Positions 34,409 through 42,823 of a stretch of DNA of 64,000 nucleotides are shown in pieces; the first letter of the stretch is position 1; every line of letters starts with the position of its first letter. The stretch covers positions 1-64,000 of the forward strand of contig JAFRFD010000149.1 in the NCBI GenBank assembly GCA_017434525.1, written 5' to 3'. The position numbers and the translations under genes are program-made. The notes beneath the pieces were generated by a model, which ran no database searches, was not told the DNA's origin, and saw nothing but the letters and a program-made list of their open reading frames with translations. The stretch is from Methanobrevibacter sp. GTDB taxonomy: Archaea > Methanobacteriota > Methanobacteria > Methanobacteriales > Methanobacteriaceae.

Positions 34409-35773
34409 ATGGCTAACAAAAATGTGGAGTTAATGAGAGGGGAACCTGAAAAAGCGGTTAAAAAACTAGCCATTCCAATCATGATATCAATGATTTTAAC
34501 AGCATTGTACAATATCGTTGATGGAATATGGGTGGCGGGACTTGGACCGACCGCAATTGCAGGAATCGGATTTGTAACACCAATCTTTATGGTGCTGAAT
34601 GGAGCAAGCGTGGGGCTTGGAAATGGTGCAACAAGCAGCATTTCAAGATTCATTGGAGCAAAAAACAAAGAAATGGCTACCAAATCAGCAACACAATCGT
34701 TGTTTATTTTTTTAGTGGCATCAATTATTTTAACAATTATCTTTATAATCATACAGGAACCATTACTCAGAAGTTATGGTGCAACTGGCCAAACCTTGAA
34801 TGAAGCAATAGCTTATGCAACACCATTATTTTTAGGTTTAATCGGTTTAATGTTTGGAAATGGATGCAGTGGAATCCTCCGTGGAGAGGGAGATATGAAA
34901 CGTGCAATGTATGTTGTTGTTGCCACAGTTATCCTAAATGCATCCCTTGATCCGATATTCATTTATACTTTCGGTTTAGGTTCAGCCGGTGCATCACTTG
35001 CAACAGTCGTTAGTTCTGCAATTGCCGCAATAATTATCTTATACTGGATTTTAATTAAAAAGGACACCTATATTGATGTGACTCTTAAAAACTTTAAATT
35101 TGACTCAAAACTAACAAAAGATATTCTTAAAGTTGGAATCCCGTCCGCACTTGACATGCTGATAATGGCAATTGCAATGTCCATTTATTTAATAGTAATA
35201 GCTATGGTTGGAGGGGACTACGGAATAGCCACATTTACATCAGGTCAGAGATTATACCTATTTGCAATAATGCCTCTTACCGCTATCGGATCAGCAGTAA
35301 TAGCCGTATCAGGAAGTGCATTTGGTGCCCGCAATGGAGATTACCTTTCAAGAACACATAAATATGGCGCAAAATTCGGTTTGGCTCTCGGAACTGCAAT
35401 AACATTAATATTGGTGATATTTGCAACCCCACTAGCTACAATATTTGCATACACTCCAGAAACAGCCAATCTGGTTCCGGGAATTGTCGAATACCTACAG
35501 ATTGTATGCCCATGTTTAATTTTAACAGGTATTGGAATACCTTCCAGCTTTTTCTATCAGGGAATAGGAAAAGGAACATACAGTTTGATGTTTACAATAT
35601 TGAGGGAAATCCTATTTGTCGTTCCTTTAATCTATATGTTCGTATTTATCTTTAATTGGGGATTAGTTGGAACCTGGTTAGGATTATGTATTGGAAGGGC
35701 AATTGCCAGTGTTTTAAACTATGCCTTTGCAAGATATGAAATAAGACGAACAAGAGCAAGATTTGGAAATTGA
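34409..35773 (+). CDS. MATE family multidrug efflux transporter
   Basis: About 454 residues with twelve membrane segments in two six-helix halves. Features of the MATE/NorM family: the opening IMISMILTALYNIVDGIWVA with Asp in helix 1, GNGATSSISRFIGAKN near 60-75 and the second-half ASGQ-like TSGQRLYLFAIMPLTAIGSA. Exports drugs or cations, usually driven by Na+ or H+. The ATG at 34409 is used; a GTG nine bases earlier is also open. A strong terminator overlaps the stop codon. No regulator gene is adjacent. Confidence 0.92.
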   Translation: MANKNVELMRGEPEKAVKKLAIPIMISMILTALYNIVDGIWVAGLGPTAIAGIGFVTPIFMVLNGASVGLGNGATSSISRFIGAKNKEMATKSATQSLFIFLVASIILTIIFIIIQEPLLRSYGATGQTLNEAIAYATPLFLGLIGLMFGNGCSGILRGEGDMKRAMYVVVATVILNASLDPIFIYTFGLGSAGASLATVVSSAIAAIIILYWILIKKDTYIDVTLKNFKFDSKLTKDILKVGIPSALDMLIMAIAMSIYLIVIAMVGGDYGIATFTSGQRLYLFAIMPLTAIGSAVIAVSGSAFGARNGDYLSRTHKYGAKFGLALGTAITLILVIFATPLATIFAYTPETANLVPGIVEYLQIVCPCLILTGIGIPSSFFYQGIGKGTYSLMFTILREILFVVPLIYMFVFIFNWGLVGTWLGLCIGRAIASVLNYAFARYEIRRTRARFGN

Positions 35774-35802
35774 TAGTTTCCAAACTTTTTTTACTTTTTT
35801 TA
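35762..35802 (+). terminator. Terminator of MATE gene
   Basis: A perfect 8-bp stem TTTGGAAA/TTTCCAAA (35762-35769 with 35777-35784) is followed by CTTTTTTTACTTTTTTT. The stop codon TGA (35771-35773) lies in the loop. Confidence 0.75.
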
Positions 35803-35926
35803 GAAAAATTATAATCATTCCTTAAAATTGATTTAAACTTGTTAAATTGCTTTAATTTAAAACTTACTAATTTATAAATCTTTAAAATAAATATAACCAA
35901 TACAATCAAATTTGTAAGGTTATAAC

Positions 35927-36454
35927 ATGAAGGAAAAAGATTTTAATATTAGGACAAAAGTAATCCATGAAACATTTGACGACAATAGAAAAATAGTTTC
36001 ATCAGTTAAAGCTGAAGAGTTAAAGATTAATAGAGACATCCATCAAGGAGGAGACATTTTCATCACATCCAAAGGAGAATTTATTGATTTAGAATTCCAA
36101 ATGGTGGATTTTACTGCAGACGAACTAGTGAAATATGTAGAATTTGCAGAGGAACTGTATGAGCAATATGAAAAAGAAGTTTCAATCTACATCCTCTGCC
36201 CAAAAGACATAAATGTTTGCGTAAGAGAATGTGAAATCAAATCAGACGCATCATTTAAAATAAAATTAGCATGCATTCAAGAAGATCCGTGTGAAATTAT
36301 CTTAAAAGGTATCAAAGCAAAATTAAAAGCCGATAAAATGCTAGATGAGGATGATTTAGATGCACTAGCCATGCTTCGAGTAATGTGTAAAAAAGAAGAT
36401 AGGAATTATTACATGCGAGAATACCTTAAAATAATTAATAGAATATACCATTAA
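35927..36454 (+). CDS. Rpn-like PD-(D/E)xK nuclease family protein (putative)
   Basis: 175 residues. The segment GGDIFITSKGEFIDLEFQM (about 43-61) has the D...E-x-Q core of PD-(D/E)xK proteins related to transposase-like Rpn nucleases, followed by a helix FTADELVKYVEFAEELYEQY and a strand EVSIYILCPKDI. Rpn family members make DNA cuts that raise recombination and often vary in number between strains. It is shorter than full-length Rpn (about 250-300), so a truncated or divergent form is possible. ATG at 35927; its stop abuts the convergent tarJ stop. Confidence 0.5.
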   Translation: MKEKDFNIRTKVIHETFDDNRKIVSSVKAEELKINRDIHQGGDIFITSKGEFIDLEFQMVDFTADELVKYVEFAEELYEQYEKEVSIYILCPKDINVCVRECEIKSDASFKIKLACIQEDPCEIILKGIKAKLKADKMLDEDDLDALAMLRVMCKKEDRNYYMREYLKIINRIYH

Positions 36455-37471
36455 TTATTTATTCCATTTTAAAACAGTTTTACCAAATTTAGAAATGGAA
36501 TCCTTATCAAAAGCTTCCTTCAAATCATCCAAATGGTTTATTTCGCAAACATTGGCAATTAATTTTTCCAAATAATCAAAGAGTTGAGGATTTTCATCCA
36601 GGAGTCTGACAACTCCGATAAAATCTTCCCTCTCAGAACGGCTATTTCCCTGAAGGGTTATTCCCTTTTCTAGAATCATTCTTGTATTGATTGGTATCGG
36701 ATACTCGCTTACTCCAAATAGATTTATTGTACCTTGAGGATTTATCAAATCTATTATTTGTTCAATGGCTGTTTGAGATGCACTTGACCCGACGCATTCA
36801 AATCCATGATCAACGACCAAATCCTCAGGAACATCATGAATCCTGTATGCCTCATCAGCAAATGAAAACAGGTTAAGGTTTTCCTGATGCTTTCCAAATA
36901 TTGCCACTTTAGATTCGGGATACAATTCCTTTAAAAGCAAAGCAGTGATGAATCCTAAGTTTCCATCACCCCACACTCCCAATCTGTCCTTAGGAGTGAT
37001 TGCCAACTCATTGAATTTTGTTATTCCCTGATATGCTACGGTAATTAACTCTATAAATGCGGAAACATAATCATTAAAGTAATCCGGAAGCTTTACAACC
37101 CTATCTGATTCCAGCTTAATTAAGTCAGATGTAAACCCGTCAAATCCGCTTCCCCTAAATTTTGATTTGTAAGAATAATTGGCACGGCATACGTCTTCAC
37201 CGCAGGGAGTATTTGGAATCATGACGACTTTATCGCCGGATTTGAAATTGCCTTCACTATCAAAGACGACTTCACCTATCCCTTCATGAATCAATGCCAT
37301 CGGCAATTTCTTGTCTAAAATCTCGGCCGGCCTTGAGCCCTGATAGTATCTCTGGTCCGCTTGACAAATTGACAGAAATGTTGGCCTTACCACAACGCCT
37401 TCCAATTCAATCTCATCAATTGACTCCTCGAAGAATTTCGGGGATTTCAATCTATAAACTATATTAATCAT
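36455..37471 (-). CDS. tarJ: Ribitol-5-phosphate dehydrogenase-like (TarJ)
   Basis: Medium-chain zinc alcohol dehydrogenase, about 338 residues. In teichoic-acid bacteria TarJ makes ribitol-5-phosphate from ribulose-5-phosphate with NADPH. The zinc-ligand region FLSICQADQRYYQGSRP (about 33-49), LIHEGIGEVV (about 63-72) and Rossmann motif GVWGDGNLGFITALLL (about 165-180) match TarJ rather than general ADHs. The ATG at 37471 overlaps the end of tarI by eight bases, with GAGG inside tarI as ribosome site. The pairing with a CTP-transferase makes the call much firmer. Confidence 0.82.
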   Translation of the reverse strand: MINIVYRLKSPKFFEESIDEIELEGVVVRPTFLSICQADQRYYQGSRPAEILDKKLPMALIHEGIGEVVFDSEGNFKSGDKVVMIPNTPCGEDVCRANYSYKSKFRGSGFDGFTSDLIKLESDRVVKLPDYFNDYVSAFIELITVAYQGITKFNELAITPKDRLGVWGDGNLGFITALLLKELYPESKVAIFGKHQENLNLFSFADEAYRIHDVPEDLVVDHGFECVGSSASQTAIEQIIDLINPQGTINLFGVSEYPIPINTRMILEKGITLQGNSRSEREDFIGVVRLLDENPQLFDYLEKLIANVCEINHLDDLKEAFDKDSISKFGKTVLKWNK

Positions 37472-38174
37472 TTTGGTCCTCAAGTATTGTATTTGCTAAT
37501 TTCAAATCGTAAGGGTATGTAATCTTAATATTTGTCACTTCACCCTCAACCAGATATACATCTTCATCTTTAAGTGTGAATATCTTACATGCATCAGTCA
37601 GAATATTGCTTTCCTCTTCTGTTAAACTGCTGACTAAGTTGAAAAGTTTCTTTATATTGAAGCTCTGTGGAGTTTGGCCTTGATAATAATAATCTCTCAC
37701 AGGGATGCTTTCTATTGTCCTGCCATTGATGCTTTCCACAATTGTGTCTGTAGCAGGAACAACAGTATCGCAGGCACCATATCTTTTTGCAGCTTCGATA
37801 TTGTCTTCAATGATTCTGTGAGTAACGAACGGGCGCACTGAGTCATGGGTTACGATAATCGAGTCGTCATCAATGCCAAAGTTCTCATCGATATAATTAA
37901 CAGAATTGATTAATGTATCATTTCTAGTTTGCCCGCCTTCAATAACAATGATATCCTCATTATCCCCAATATATTCATTAATCAAGTGATTAGTGTGATT
38001 TATAAAACTTTGAGGTGTTAGGACTATAATCTTATCAATTTTACTGTTGATTGCAAATTTTTCGATAGTGTGAATTATGACAGGCTTGCCGCCCAAATCC
38101 AAAAACTGTTTAGGGGTATCGGTTCCTCCCATTCGAGATCCTATTCCACCTGCCAAAATAGCTGCAAAAATCAT
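37464..38174 (-). CDS. tarI: D-ribitol-5-phosphate cytidylyltransferase-like (TarI / IspD family)
   Basis: 236 residues, IspD/TarI fold. Nucleotide loop AAILAGGIGSRMGGTDTPKQF (the first 20 residues hold the CTP motif with Arg and Lys), the catalytic region VTHDSVRPFV and the C-terminal VEGEVTNIKITYPYDL are conserved. Archaea make isoprenoids by the mevalonate route and have no use for IspD, so TarI, which joins CTP to ribitol-5-phosphate to give CDP-ribitol, is the better call. It overlaps tarJ. The product would be the donor for a ribitol-phosphate surface decoration. Confidence 0.85.
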   Translation of the reverse strand: MIFAAILAGGIGSRMGGTDTPKQFLDLGGKPVIIHTIEKFAINSKIDKIIVLTPQSFINHTNHLINEYIGDNEDIIVIEGGQTRNDTLINSVNYIDENFGIDDDSIIVTHDSVRPFVTHRIIEDNIEAAKRYGACDTVVPATDTIVESINGRTIESIPVRDYYYQGQTPQSFNIKKLFNLVSSLTEEESNILTDACKIFTLKDEDVYLVEGEVTNIKITYPYDLKLANTILEDQND

Positions 38175-38179
38175 TTATT

Positions 38180-38770
38180 CTACTCCCTTTCAAATATTAT
38201 CAGATAGTGAGATTTCCCTTCAGGACCTTCCAGACCCAAATCCTCATTTAAATAAATTTGTTTGAATCCATATCTGCCGAATATCGAATCCAATTCAGAT
38301 GGAGCATACTTAATCTCAACAGGAGGTCCGAATGACCATTCGATTGGTCTGAATTCGACTATGGCAATTTTACCATCATCTTTAAGAATTCTTAACAATT
38401 TTTCAATAACATCTCCCATGTTTCCAGATGATTTAAAACCGTGGACGACATTAAGCATGAAAATCATATCTATTGCATTATCCTCAATTTGAGCAATGTC
38501 TTGAGTAATATCCGCCTTTATGTTGATTAAATTTTCAAGATTATTCTTTTCCTTGTATTCATCCAATTCTTCAATGGAAGGTCCATAATTATCCACAGCA
38601 TATGCCAACCCGTCAGGAACATAATCCTGAATCGCTTTTATTGCAATGTGTCCATCACCGCAGCCGGCATCCATAAATACCTCATCGCCCTTAAGGCCCA
38701 ATTGGCTTAAGATTTCATCGGAATCCAAAAACTTTATACTAGATTTAGCATGATGTTTGTGCTCTTGCAT
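38180..38770 (-). CDS. Class I SAM-dependent methyltransferase, paralogue of 40216-40806
   Basis: 196 residues. UbiE-like Rossmann methyltransferase: motif I VFMDAGCGDGHIAIKAI (about 31-47), acidic AVDNYGPSIEEL and motif IV region IDMIFMLNVVHGFK. The opening HHAKSSIKFLDSDEILSQL and end GKSHYLIIFERE are shared with the second copy at 40216-40806, about 55% identical by eye. Substrate unknown. GGTGAGATT precedes the ATG. Its stop is five bases before tarI starts, so it could be in one transcript with tarI and tarJ and modify the same pathway product. Confidence 0.75.
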   Translation of the reverse strand: MQEHKHHAKSSIKFLDSDEILSQLGLKGDEVFMDAGCGDGHIAIKAIQDYVPDGLAYAVDNYGPSIEELDEYKEKNNLENLINIKADITQDIAQIEDNAIDMIFMLNVVHGFKSSGNMGDVIEKLLRILKDDGKIAIVEFRPIEWSFGPPVEIKYAPSELDSIFGRYGFKQIYLNEDLGLEGPEGKSHYLIIFERE

Positions 38771-38951
38771 AATCTCACCACATCCATTAATAATATTCTT
38801 TAAAAGATACTATTTAATAATTTTCAACAAAAAGACAAAAAACTGAATAAACAATCTTAACTTTTATATAATTAAAGCAATATAAAATAAATGGGTTGTT
38901 GGAAAACATATTCCAACCAATTATATTTATGTTAATTAGGAGTAATTAAAA

Positions 38952-40136
38952 ATGAGATGCGTTGGTACCGTAGTACGCGGAATAAGAACACCTATTATTA
39001 AAGAAAACGATGATTTGGCAACCATAGTTGTAGATTCAGTGATGGCTGCAAAAGAAAGTGAAGGATTTGAATTCAAAGACAAGGATATCGTTGCAATTAC
39101 CGAAGCAGTTGTAGGAATTTCAGAAGGAAATTACGTTACTGTGGATGACGTTGCCGAAGACCTGCAAAATAAATTCCCATCCAAAAACATTGGAGTGACA
39201 AACCCTATTTTAAGTAGAAACAGATTCTCCATTATCTTAAAAGGTATTGCAAGAGCAATGGATAAAATCACCCTTTTAACATCTTTCCCTTCAGACGAAG
39301 TGGGAAACGGAATTTTAGATGAGGATGTTTTGGAAGCAAGCGAATATAATTTAGGAAGCATCATAACCGAAGAAGAATACAAAGAAACTTTCGGTTCATG
39401 GAAACACCCATTTACCGGAATCAACATGATTGACTTTTACAGGGAAGTAATTGAGGAAGAAGACTGTGAAGTTGAGTTTGTATTTTCAAATGATGTAAAA
39501 GCAATTCTTGATTATACCACAGATATCCTAACATGTGACATCCACACAAGAGAAAAAACAACAAAATTGCTTAAAGCTGAAGGTGCACACGTATACGGCC
39601 TACATCAAATTTTAACCGAACCAATTGGAGATTCCGGTTTCAATCCAGATTACGGACTTTTAGGATCCAACAAAGCAACAGAAGAAAAATTAAAATTATT
39701 CCCAAGAACCGGAGACGAATTAGTCGTTGAAGTCCAAAAAAGATTAATTGAACTCACCGGAAAACAAATAGAAGTAATGGTTTACGGTGACGGAGCATTC
39801 AAAGACCCAGTTGGAAAAATCTGGGAACTAGCAGACCCTGTTGTTTCACCAGCACATACAAGCGGATTAATAGGATATCCAAATGAAATCAAATTGAAAT
39901 ATGTTTCCGATAACAAATTCGCTGACTTGAAAGGCGACGAGTTAAAAGAAGCAATTAAAAAAGAAATCAAAGAAAAAGATGCTGACTTAACTGGACAAAT
40001 GATTACCGAAGGAACCACCCCAAGAGTATTGACCGATTTAATCGGATCATTATGCGACTTAACCAGTGGTTCTGGAGACAAAGGAACTCCAGTAATATTC
40101 ATACAAGGATATTTCGATAATTTATCACACGACTAA
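38952..40136 (+). CDS. CofE-family F420 gamma-glutamyl ligase-like protein
   Basis: 394 residues, longer than typical CofE (about 250). The N-terminus MRCVGTVVRGIRTPIIKEND and ITEAVVGISEGNYV match the F420-0:L-glutamate ligase family (PF01996), and DYGLLGSNKATEEKLKLFP with LTSGSGDKGTPV lies further along. CofE adds gamma-linked glutamates to coenzyme F420 precursors; this long form also occurs in organisms without F420, so a related gamma-glutamyl or amide ligase reaction is possible. TATA-like TTTATATAA lies near 38862-38870 and a GTTGGA/TCCAAC hairpin in the leader (38898-38917); TTAGGAG precedes the ATG. It is flanked on both sides by related methyltransferase genes. Confidence 0.7.
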   Translation: MRCVGTVVRGIRTPIIKENDDLATIVVDSVMAAKESEGFEFKDKDIVAITEAVVGISEGNYVTVDDVAEDLQNKFPSKNIGVTNPILSRNRFSIILKGIARAMDKITLLTSFPSDEVGNGILDEDVLEASEYNLGSIITEEEYKETFGSWKHPFTGINMIDFYREVIEEEDCEVEFVFSNDVKAILDYTTDILTCDIHTREKTTKLLKAEGAHVYGLHQILTEPIGDSGFNPDYGLLGSNKATEEKLKLFPRTGDELVVEVQKRLIELTGKQIEVMVYGDGAFKDPVGKIWELADPVVSPAHTSGLIGYPNEIKLKYVSDNKFADLKGDELKEAIKKEIKEKDADLTGQMITEGTTPRVLTDLIGSLCDLTSGSGDKGTPVIFIQGYFDNLSHD

Positions 40137-40160
40137 ATATCGAAACCCTTTCTCTTTTTT
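40112..40160 (+). terminator. Possible terminator of the CofE-like gene
   Basis: TTTCGATA (40112-40119) pairs with TATCGAAA (40138-40145) around the stop codon, followed by CTTTTTTTATTTTT. The loop is about 18 bases, longer than in the other terminators here. Confidence 0.5.
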
Positions 40161-40215
40161 TATTTTTAAATTTTTACAAAAAAAGTAATGGGAATGCAAT
40201 CCCATTTAAACAAAA

Positions 40216-40806
40216 CTATTCTTTTTGAAACATGATTAAATAGTGGGATTTGCCTTGAGGGATATCCTCACCTATTTCTTCATTTAAATATATTTTTTTA
40301 AGACCGTGTTTTGCGAAAAATCCTTCCAACTCTTCTGGAGAACTTCTAACTGGTGTTGGAGGTCCTTTTGGAACATCCCAAGCTTTATAATCCATGATTG
40401 CAATCTTACCATCTTTCTTGATAATTCTTGCAAATTCGCTAATGGCCTCATCTATTTTTCTTGATGCCTTAAATCCATGGAAAACATTAACCATCAAAAC
40501 AACATCAATAGACTCGTCATCCACTCCAGGAATTCCCTCAGTGATATCCGCCTCAATGTTAATAAGATTTATAACATTATTCTCTTTTTTATAGGTTTCC
40601 ATATCTTCAATAGAGGCATCATAAACATCAACTGCATAAACAGTTCCATTTGGAAGATATTCCTCTACGACTTTGATTGCATTGTGGCCGTCTCCGCAGC
40701 CCGCATCCATAAAGACTTCATCGCCTTTAAGGTTTAATTCAGTTAAAATTTCATCAGAATCCAAAAATAATGCACTTGAAAATCCGTGTGCCCTGTGACC
40801 ATTCAT
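40216..40806 (-). CDS. Class I SAM-dependent methyltransferase, paralogue of 38180-38770
   Basis: About 196 residues. Same architecture as the 38180-38770 protein: LFLDSDEILTELNLKGDEVF, motif I DAGCGDGHNAIKVVEEY, LMVNVFHGFKASRKIDEAI and the end GKSHYLIMFQKE. UbiE-like but substrate unknown. ATG at 40806 with GGTGA five bases upstream; a GTG nine bases earlier is less likely. It lies on the far side of the CofE-like gene in convergent orientation, so the pair appears to be an old duplication around that gene. Confidence 0.72.
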   Translation of the reverse strand: MNGHRAHGFSSALFLDSDEILTELNLKGDEVFMDAGCGDGHNAIKVVEEYLPNGTVYAVDVYDASIEDMETYKKENNVINLINIEADITEGIPGVDDESIDVVLMVNVFHGFKASRKIDEAISEFARIIKKDGKIAIMDYKAWDVPKGPPTPVRSSPEELEGFFAKHGLKKIYLNEEIGEDIPQGKSHYLIMFQKE

Positions 40807-40920
40807 AAGTTTCACCTAATTAATAGTCTATGAAAAATAGTATATAATTATTGTCAATGTGATGGAATGTTAATAACATTAAAAAATAGTTTAAAATAAT
40901 AAAAAAAAGTTATAAGAGGA

Positions 40921-41025
40921 TTATTTTTTCCAAGTTTGTTTTACTCCTCTTCCTCTTTTACTACCAGGTTTAGTATAACTTCTTTTTTGTCTGGTCCTTC
41001 TATTAGTTCCTTTAACTTTTGCCAT
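40921..41025 (-). CDS. Small basic protein (34 residues)
   Basis: A 34-residue frame beginning MAKVKGTNRRTRQKRSYTKP and ending KQTWKK. More than 40% Lys and Arg. A very strong Shine-Dalgarno AAGGAGGG lies seven bases before the ATG, among the best in the window. The composition resembles a tiny ribosomal or RNA-binding protein, but it does not match S30e or any ribosomal protein I know. It is likely real and highly expressed. Confidence 0.72.
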   Translation of the reverse strand: MAKVKGTNRRTRQKRSYTKPGSKRGRGVKQTWKK

Positions 41026-41118
41026 ATTCTTCCCTCCTTAAAAGTCAATCATGAAAATAATTAGAATTAAATCTATAACAAAAAAATATTTGTTCTTATC
41101 TATATTTAAAGGTTTTCT

Positions 41119-42342
41119 TTAAGTGGTGTATTCCGCATTGATTTTGACATAATCATAAGTTAAATCACAACCCCAGGCAGTGGCCTCACCATCACCCAAA
41201 TCCAAATCAATGTTTACAATAACATTTTTGGATTGCATGATTTTTTCGGCCCTTTCAAGATAAGGGGTGTCCTCAAATGCTAAAATTTCACCATTCTTAA
41301 CAAGATCCACTTCATCAGCTTCATCGCCAATGGCTATTGTCACGATATCTGGATTTAAATCGCAACCGGAATATCCTATTGCAGAAACTATTCTTCCCCA
41401 ATTTGGGTCGCCCCCAAACACTGCGGATTTGAAAAGGCTTGATGATATGATTGATTTTGCGGCCAATTTTGCATCTTCGAAATCTTTTGCACCGCACACA
41501 TTAGCTTCAATGAACTTGGTAGCCCCTTCACCATCACGAGCCATTTTTTTGGCAAGGTCAATGCATAAATAGTTTAAGGCATCCTGGAAATTTGAATCCA
41601 TTTCTCCGTCTTTTACAACTTCAACACCTGACGCTCCATTCGCCATCATCAAACAGGTGTCATTGGTACTTTCATCACCATCAACAACAATCATGTTGAA
41701 ACTAAGATCCGCTGCCTGTTTCAATGCCTTATTTATCTCTTTAGCTGGAATTACTGCATCAGTTACAATAAAAGACAACATTGTTCCCATATTAGGTGCA
41801 ATCATACCGCTTCCCTTTGTAATGCCTGCAATTTTAACTGATTCGCCAGTGGTTAATGTTACTTCAACTGCAAATTCTTTTGGAAAAGTATCTGTAGTCA
41901 TGATTGCTTTAGCGGCCGCAAGGGAGTTTTCCGGACCGTTTCCCAATTTGGAAAGAGATTCATAAGCCACTTTAGAAATGGTATCTATCGGCATCTCACG
42001 ACCAATTACACCTGTTGAAGATATTGCAATTTCCTCCTTAGGTATTTTTAAATCACGAGAAACTAATTCGACTAATGTTTCACAGTCTTTAAAACCTTGT
42101 TCGCCTGTAAAACAATTTGCATTTCCACTATTTACAAAAACGGCTGAAACAATACCATTTTTGAGTACATTTTTAGTATATTTGACTGGAGCTGCAACAA
42201 CTTTATTTGAAGTAAACACACCTGAAGCAGTACTATCCGGACAAAGAATAATACTTACTCCAAATTTTCCTTCACGGGCTCCAGATACATTAAGATTTTC
42301 AATTACGGAAAATCCTCCATCAAGATCTCTAATATAATCCAT
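41119..42342 (-). CDS. argJ: Bifunctional glutamate N-acetyltransferase / ornithine acetyltransferase
   Basis: Transfers the acetyl group from N-acetylornithine to glutamate, closing the arginine acetyl cycle. About 407 residues. Self-cleaving Ntn-hydrolase: the processing site GMIAPNMGTMLSFIVTDA carries the conserved Thr (about 186 from the ATG) where alpha and beta chains separate, and SGNANCFTGEQG and the C-terminal WGCDLTYDYVKINAEYTT are intact. Start ATG 42342. ArgB is elsewhere in the window at 23325-24188. Confidence 0.95.
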   Translation of the reverse strand: MDYIRDLDGGFSVIENLNVSGAREGKFGVSIILCPDSTASGVFTSNKVVAAPVKYTKNVLKNGIVSAVFVNSGNANCFTGEQGFKDCETLVELVSRDLKIPKEEIAISSTGVIGREMPIDTISKVAYESLSKLGNGPENSLAAAKAIMTTDTFPKEFAVEVTLTTGESVKIAGITKGSGMIAPNMGTMLSFIVTDAVIPAKEINKALKQAADLSFNMIVVDGDESTNDTCLMMANGASGVEVVKDGEMDSNFQDALNYLCIDLAKKMARDGEGATKFIEANVCGAKDFEDAKLAAKSIISSSLFKSAVFGGDPNWGRIVSAIGYSGCDLNPDIVTIAIGDEADEVDLVKNGEILAFEDTPYLERAEKIMQSKNVIVNIDLDLGDGEATAWGCDLTYDYVKINAEYTT

Positions 42343-42360
42343 AAAAATCACAATAATTAT

Positions 42361-42804
42361 TTAATGACTTAAACCATCATCATTATAATAGGGATTGTCT
42401 TCAACACCCAGTATTTCCGAAGATTGGTTTGCATTATAATCAACATGGTCGGCATCATCAAAATATGCATATCCAGAATCATTGCTGAGATTAGATGTCA
42501 TTTCCACAGTAACGTTTTCAACGTGGGTTTCATTATCAGCATTGTCAGTTCCATTATCAAAACTCATCAGAACTCCAATTCCTGCACCTATGACAAATGC
42601 CACCAACACTAGAATCATTAATAAAACGGTTTTTCTACTACGTTTTTTCTCTTTTTTTACTCTATGATTAGGTCTAGCATTTCTATTCCTATGAGAGTTA
42701 TTATTTCTGCCTTTAAGTCCTAAATTAAGTGATCGACTATTACGTTTGTTATTTCTCCCATTTCCTGCCCGTAACACTCTTTTATCGTCTTTTTTTCTTC
42801 TCAT
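42361..42804 (-). CDS. Single-pass membrane protein with basic N-terminus, unknown
   Basis: 147 residues. A very basic Arg/Lys/Asn-rich N-terminal part (1-58, RRKKDDKRVLRAGNGRNNKR), a single membrane helix (about 60-82) and an acidic Asn/Asp-rich outer part (85-147). The orientation by charge suggests an inside N-terminus, possibly touching RNA or membrane lipids. No family recognised. It follows the GGDD-domain gene by 19 bases and may be part of the same operon, which would add a third membrane partner to the RNase/cyclase pair. Confidence 0.5.
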   Translation of the reverse strand: MRRKKDDKRVLRAGNGRNNKRNSRSLNLGLKGRNNNSHRNRNARPNHRVKKEKKRSRKTVLLMILVLVAFVIGAGIGVLMSFDNGTDNADNETHVENVTVEMTSNLSNDSGYAYFDDADHVDYNANQSSEILGVEDNPYYNDDGLSH

Positions 42805-42823
42805 AGTACTTTCTCTTCAAATT

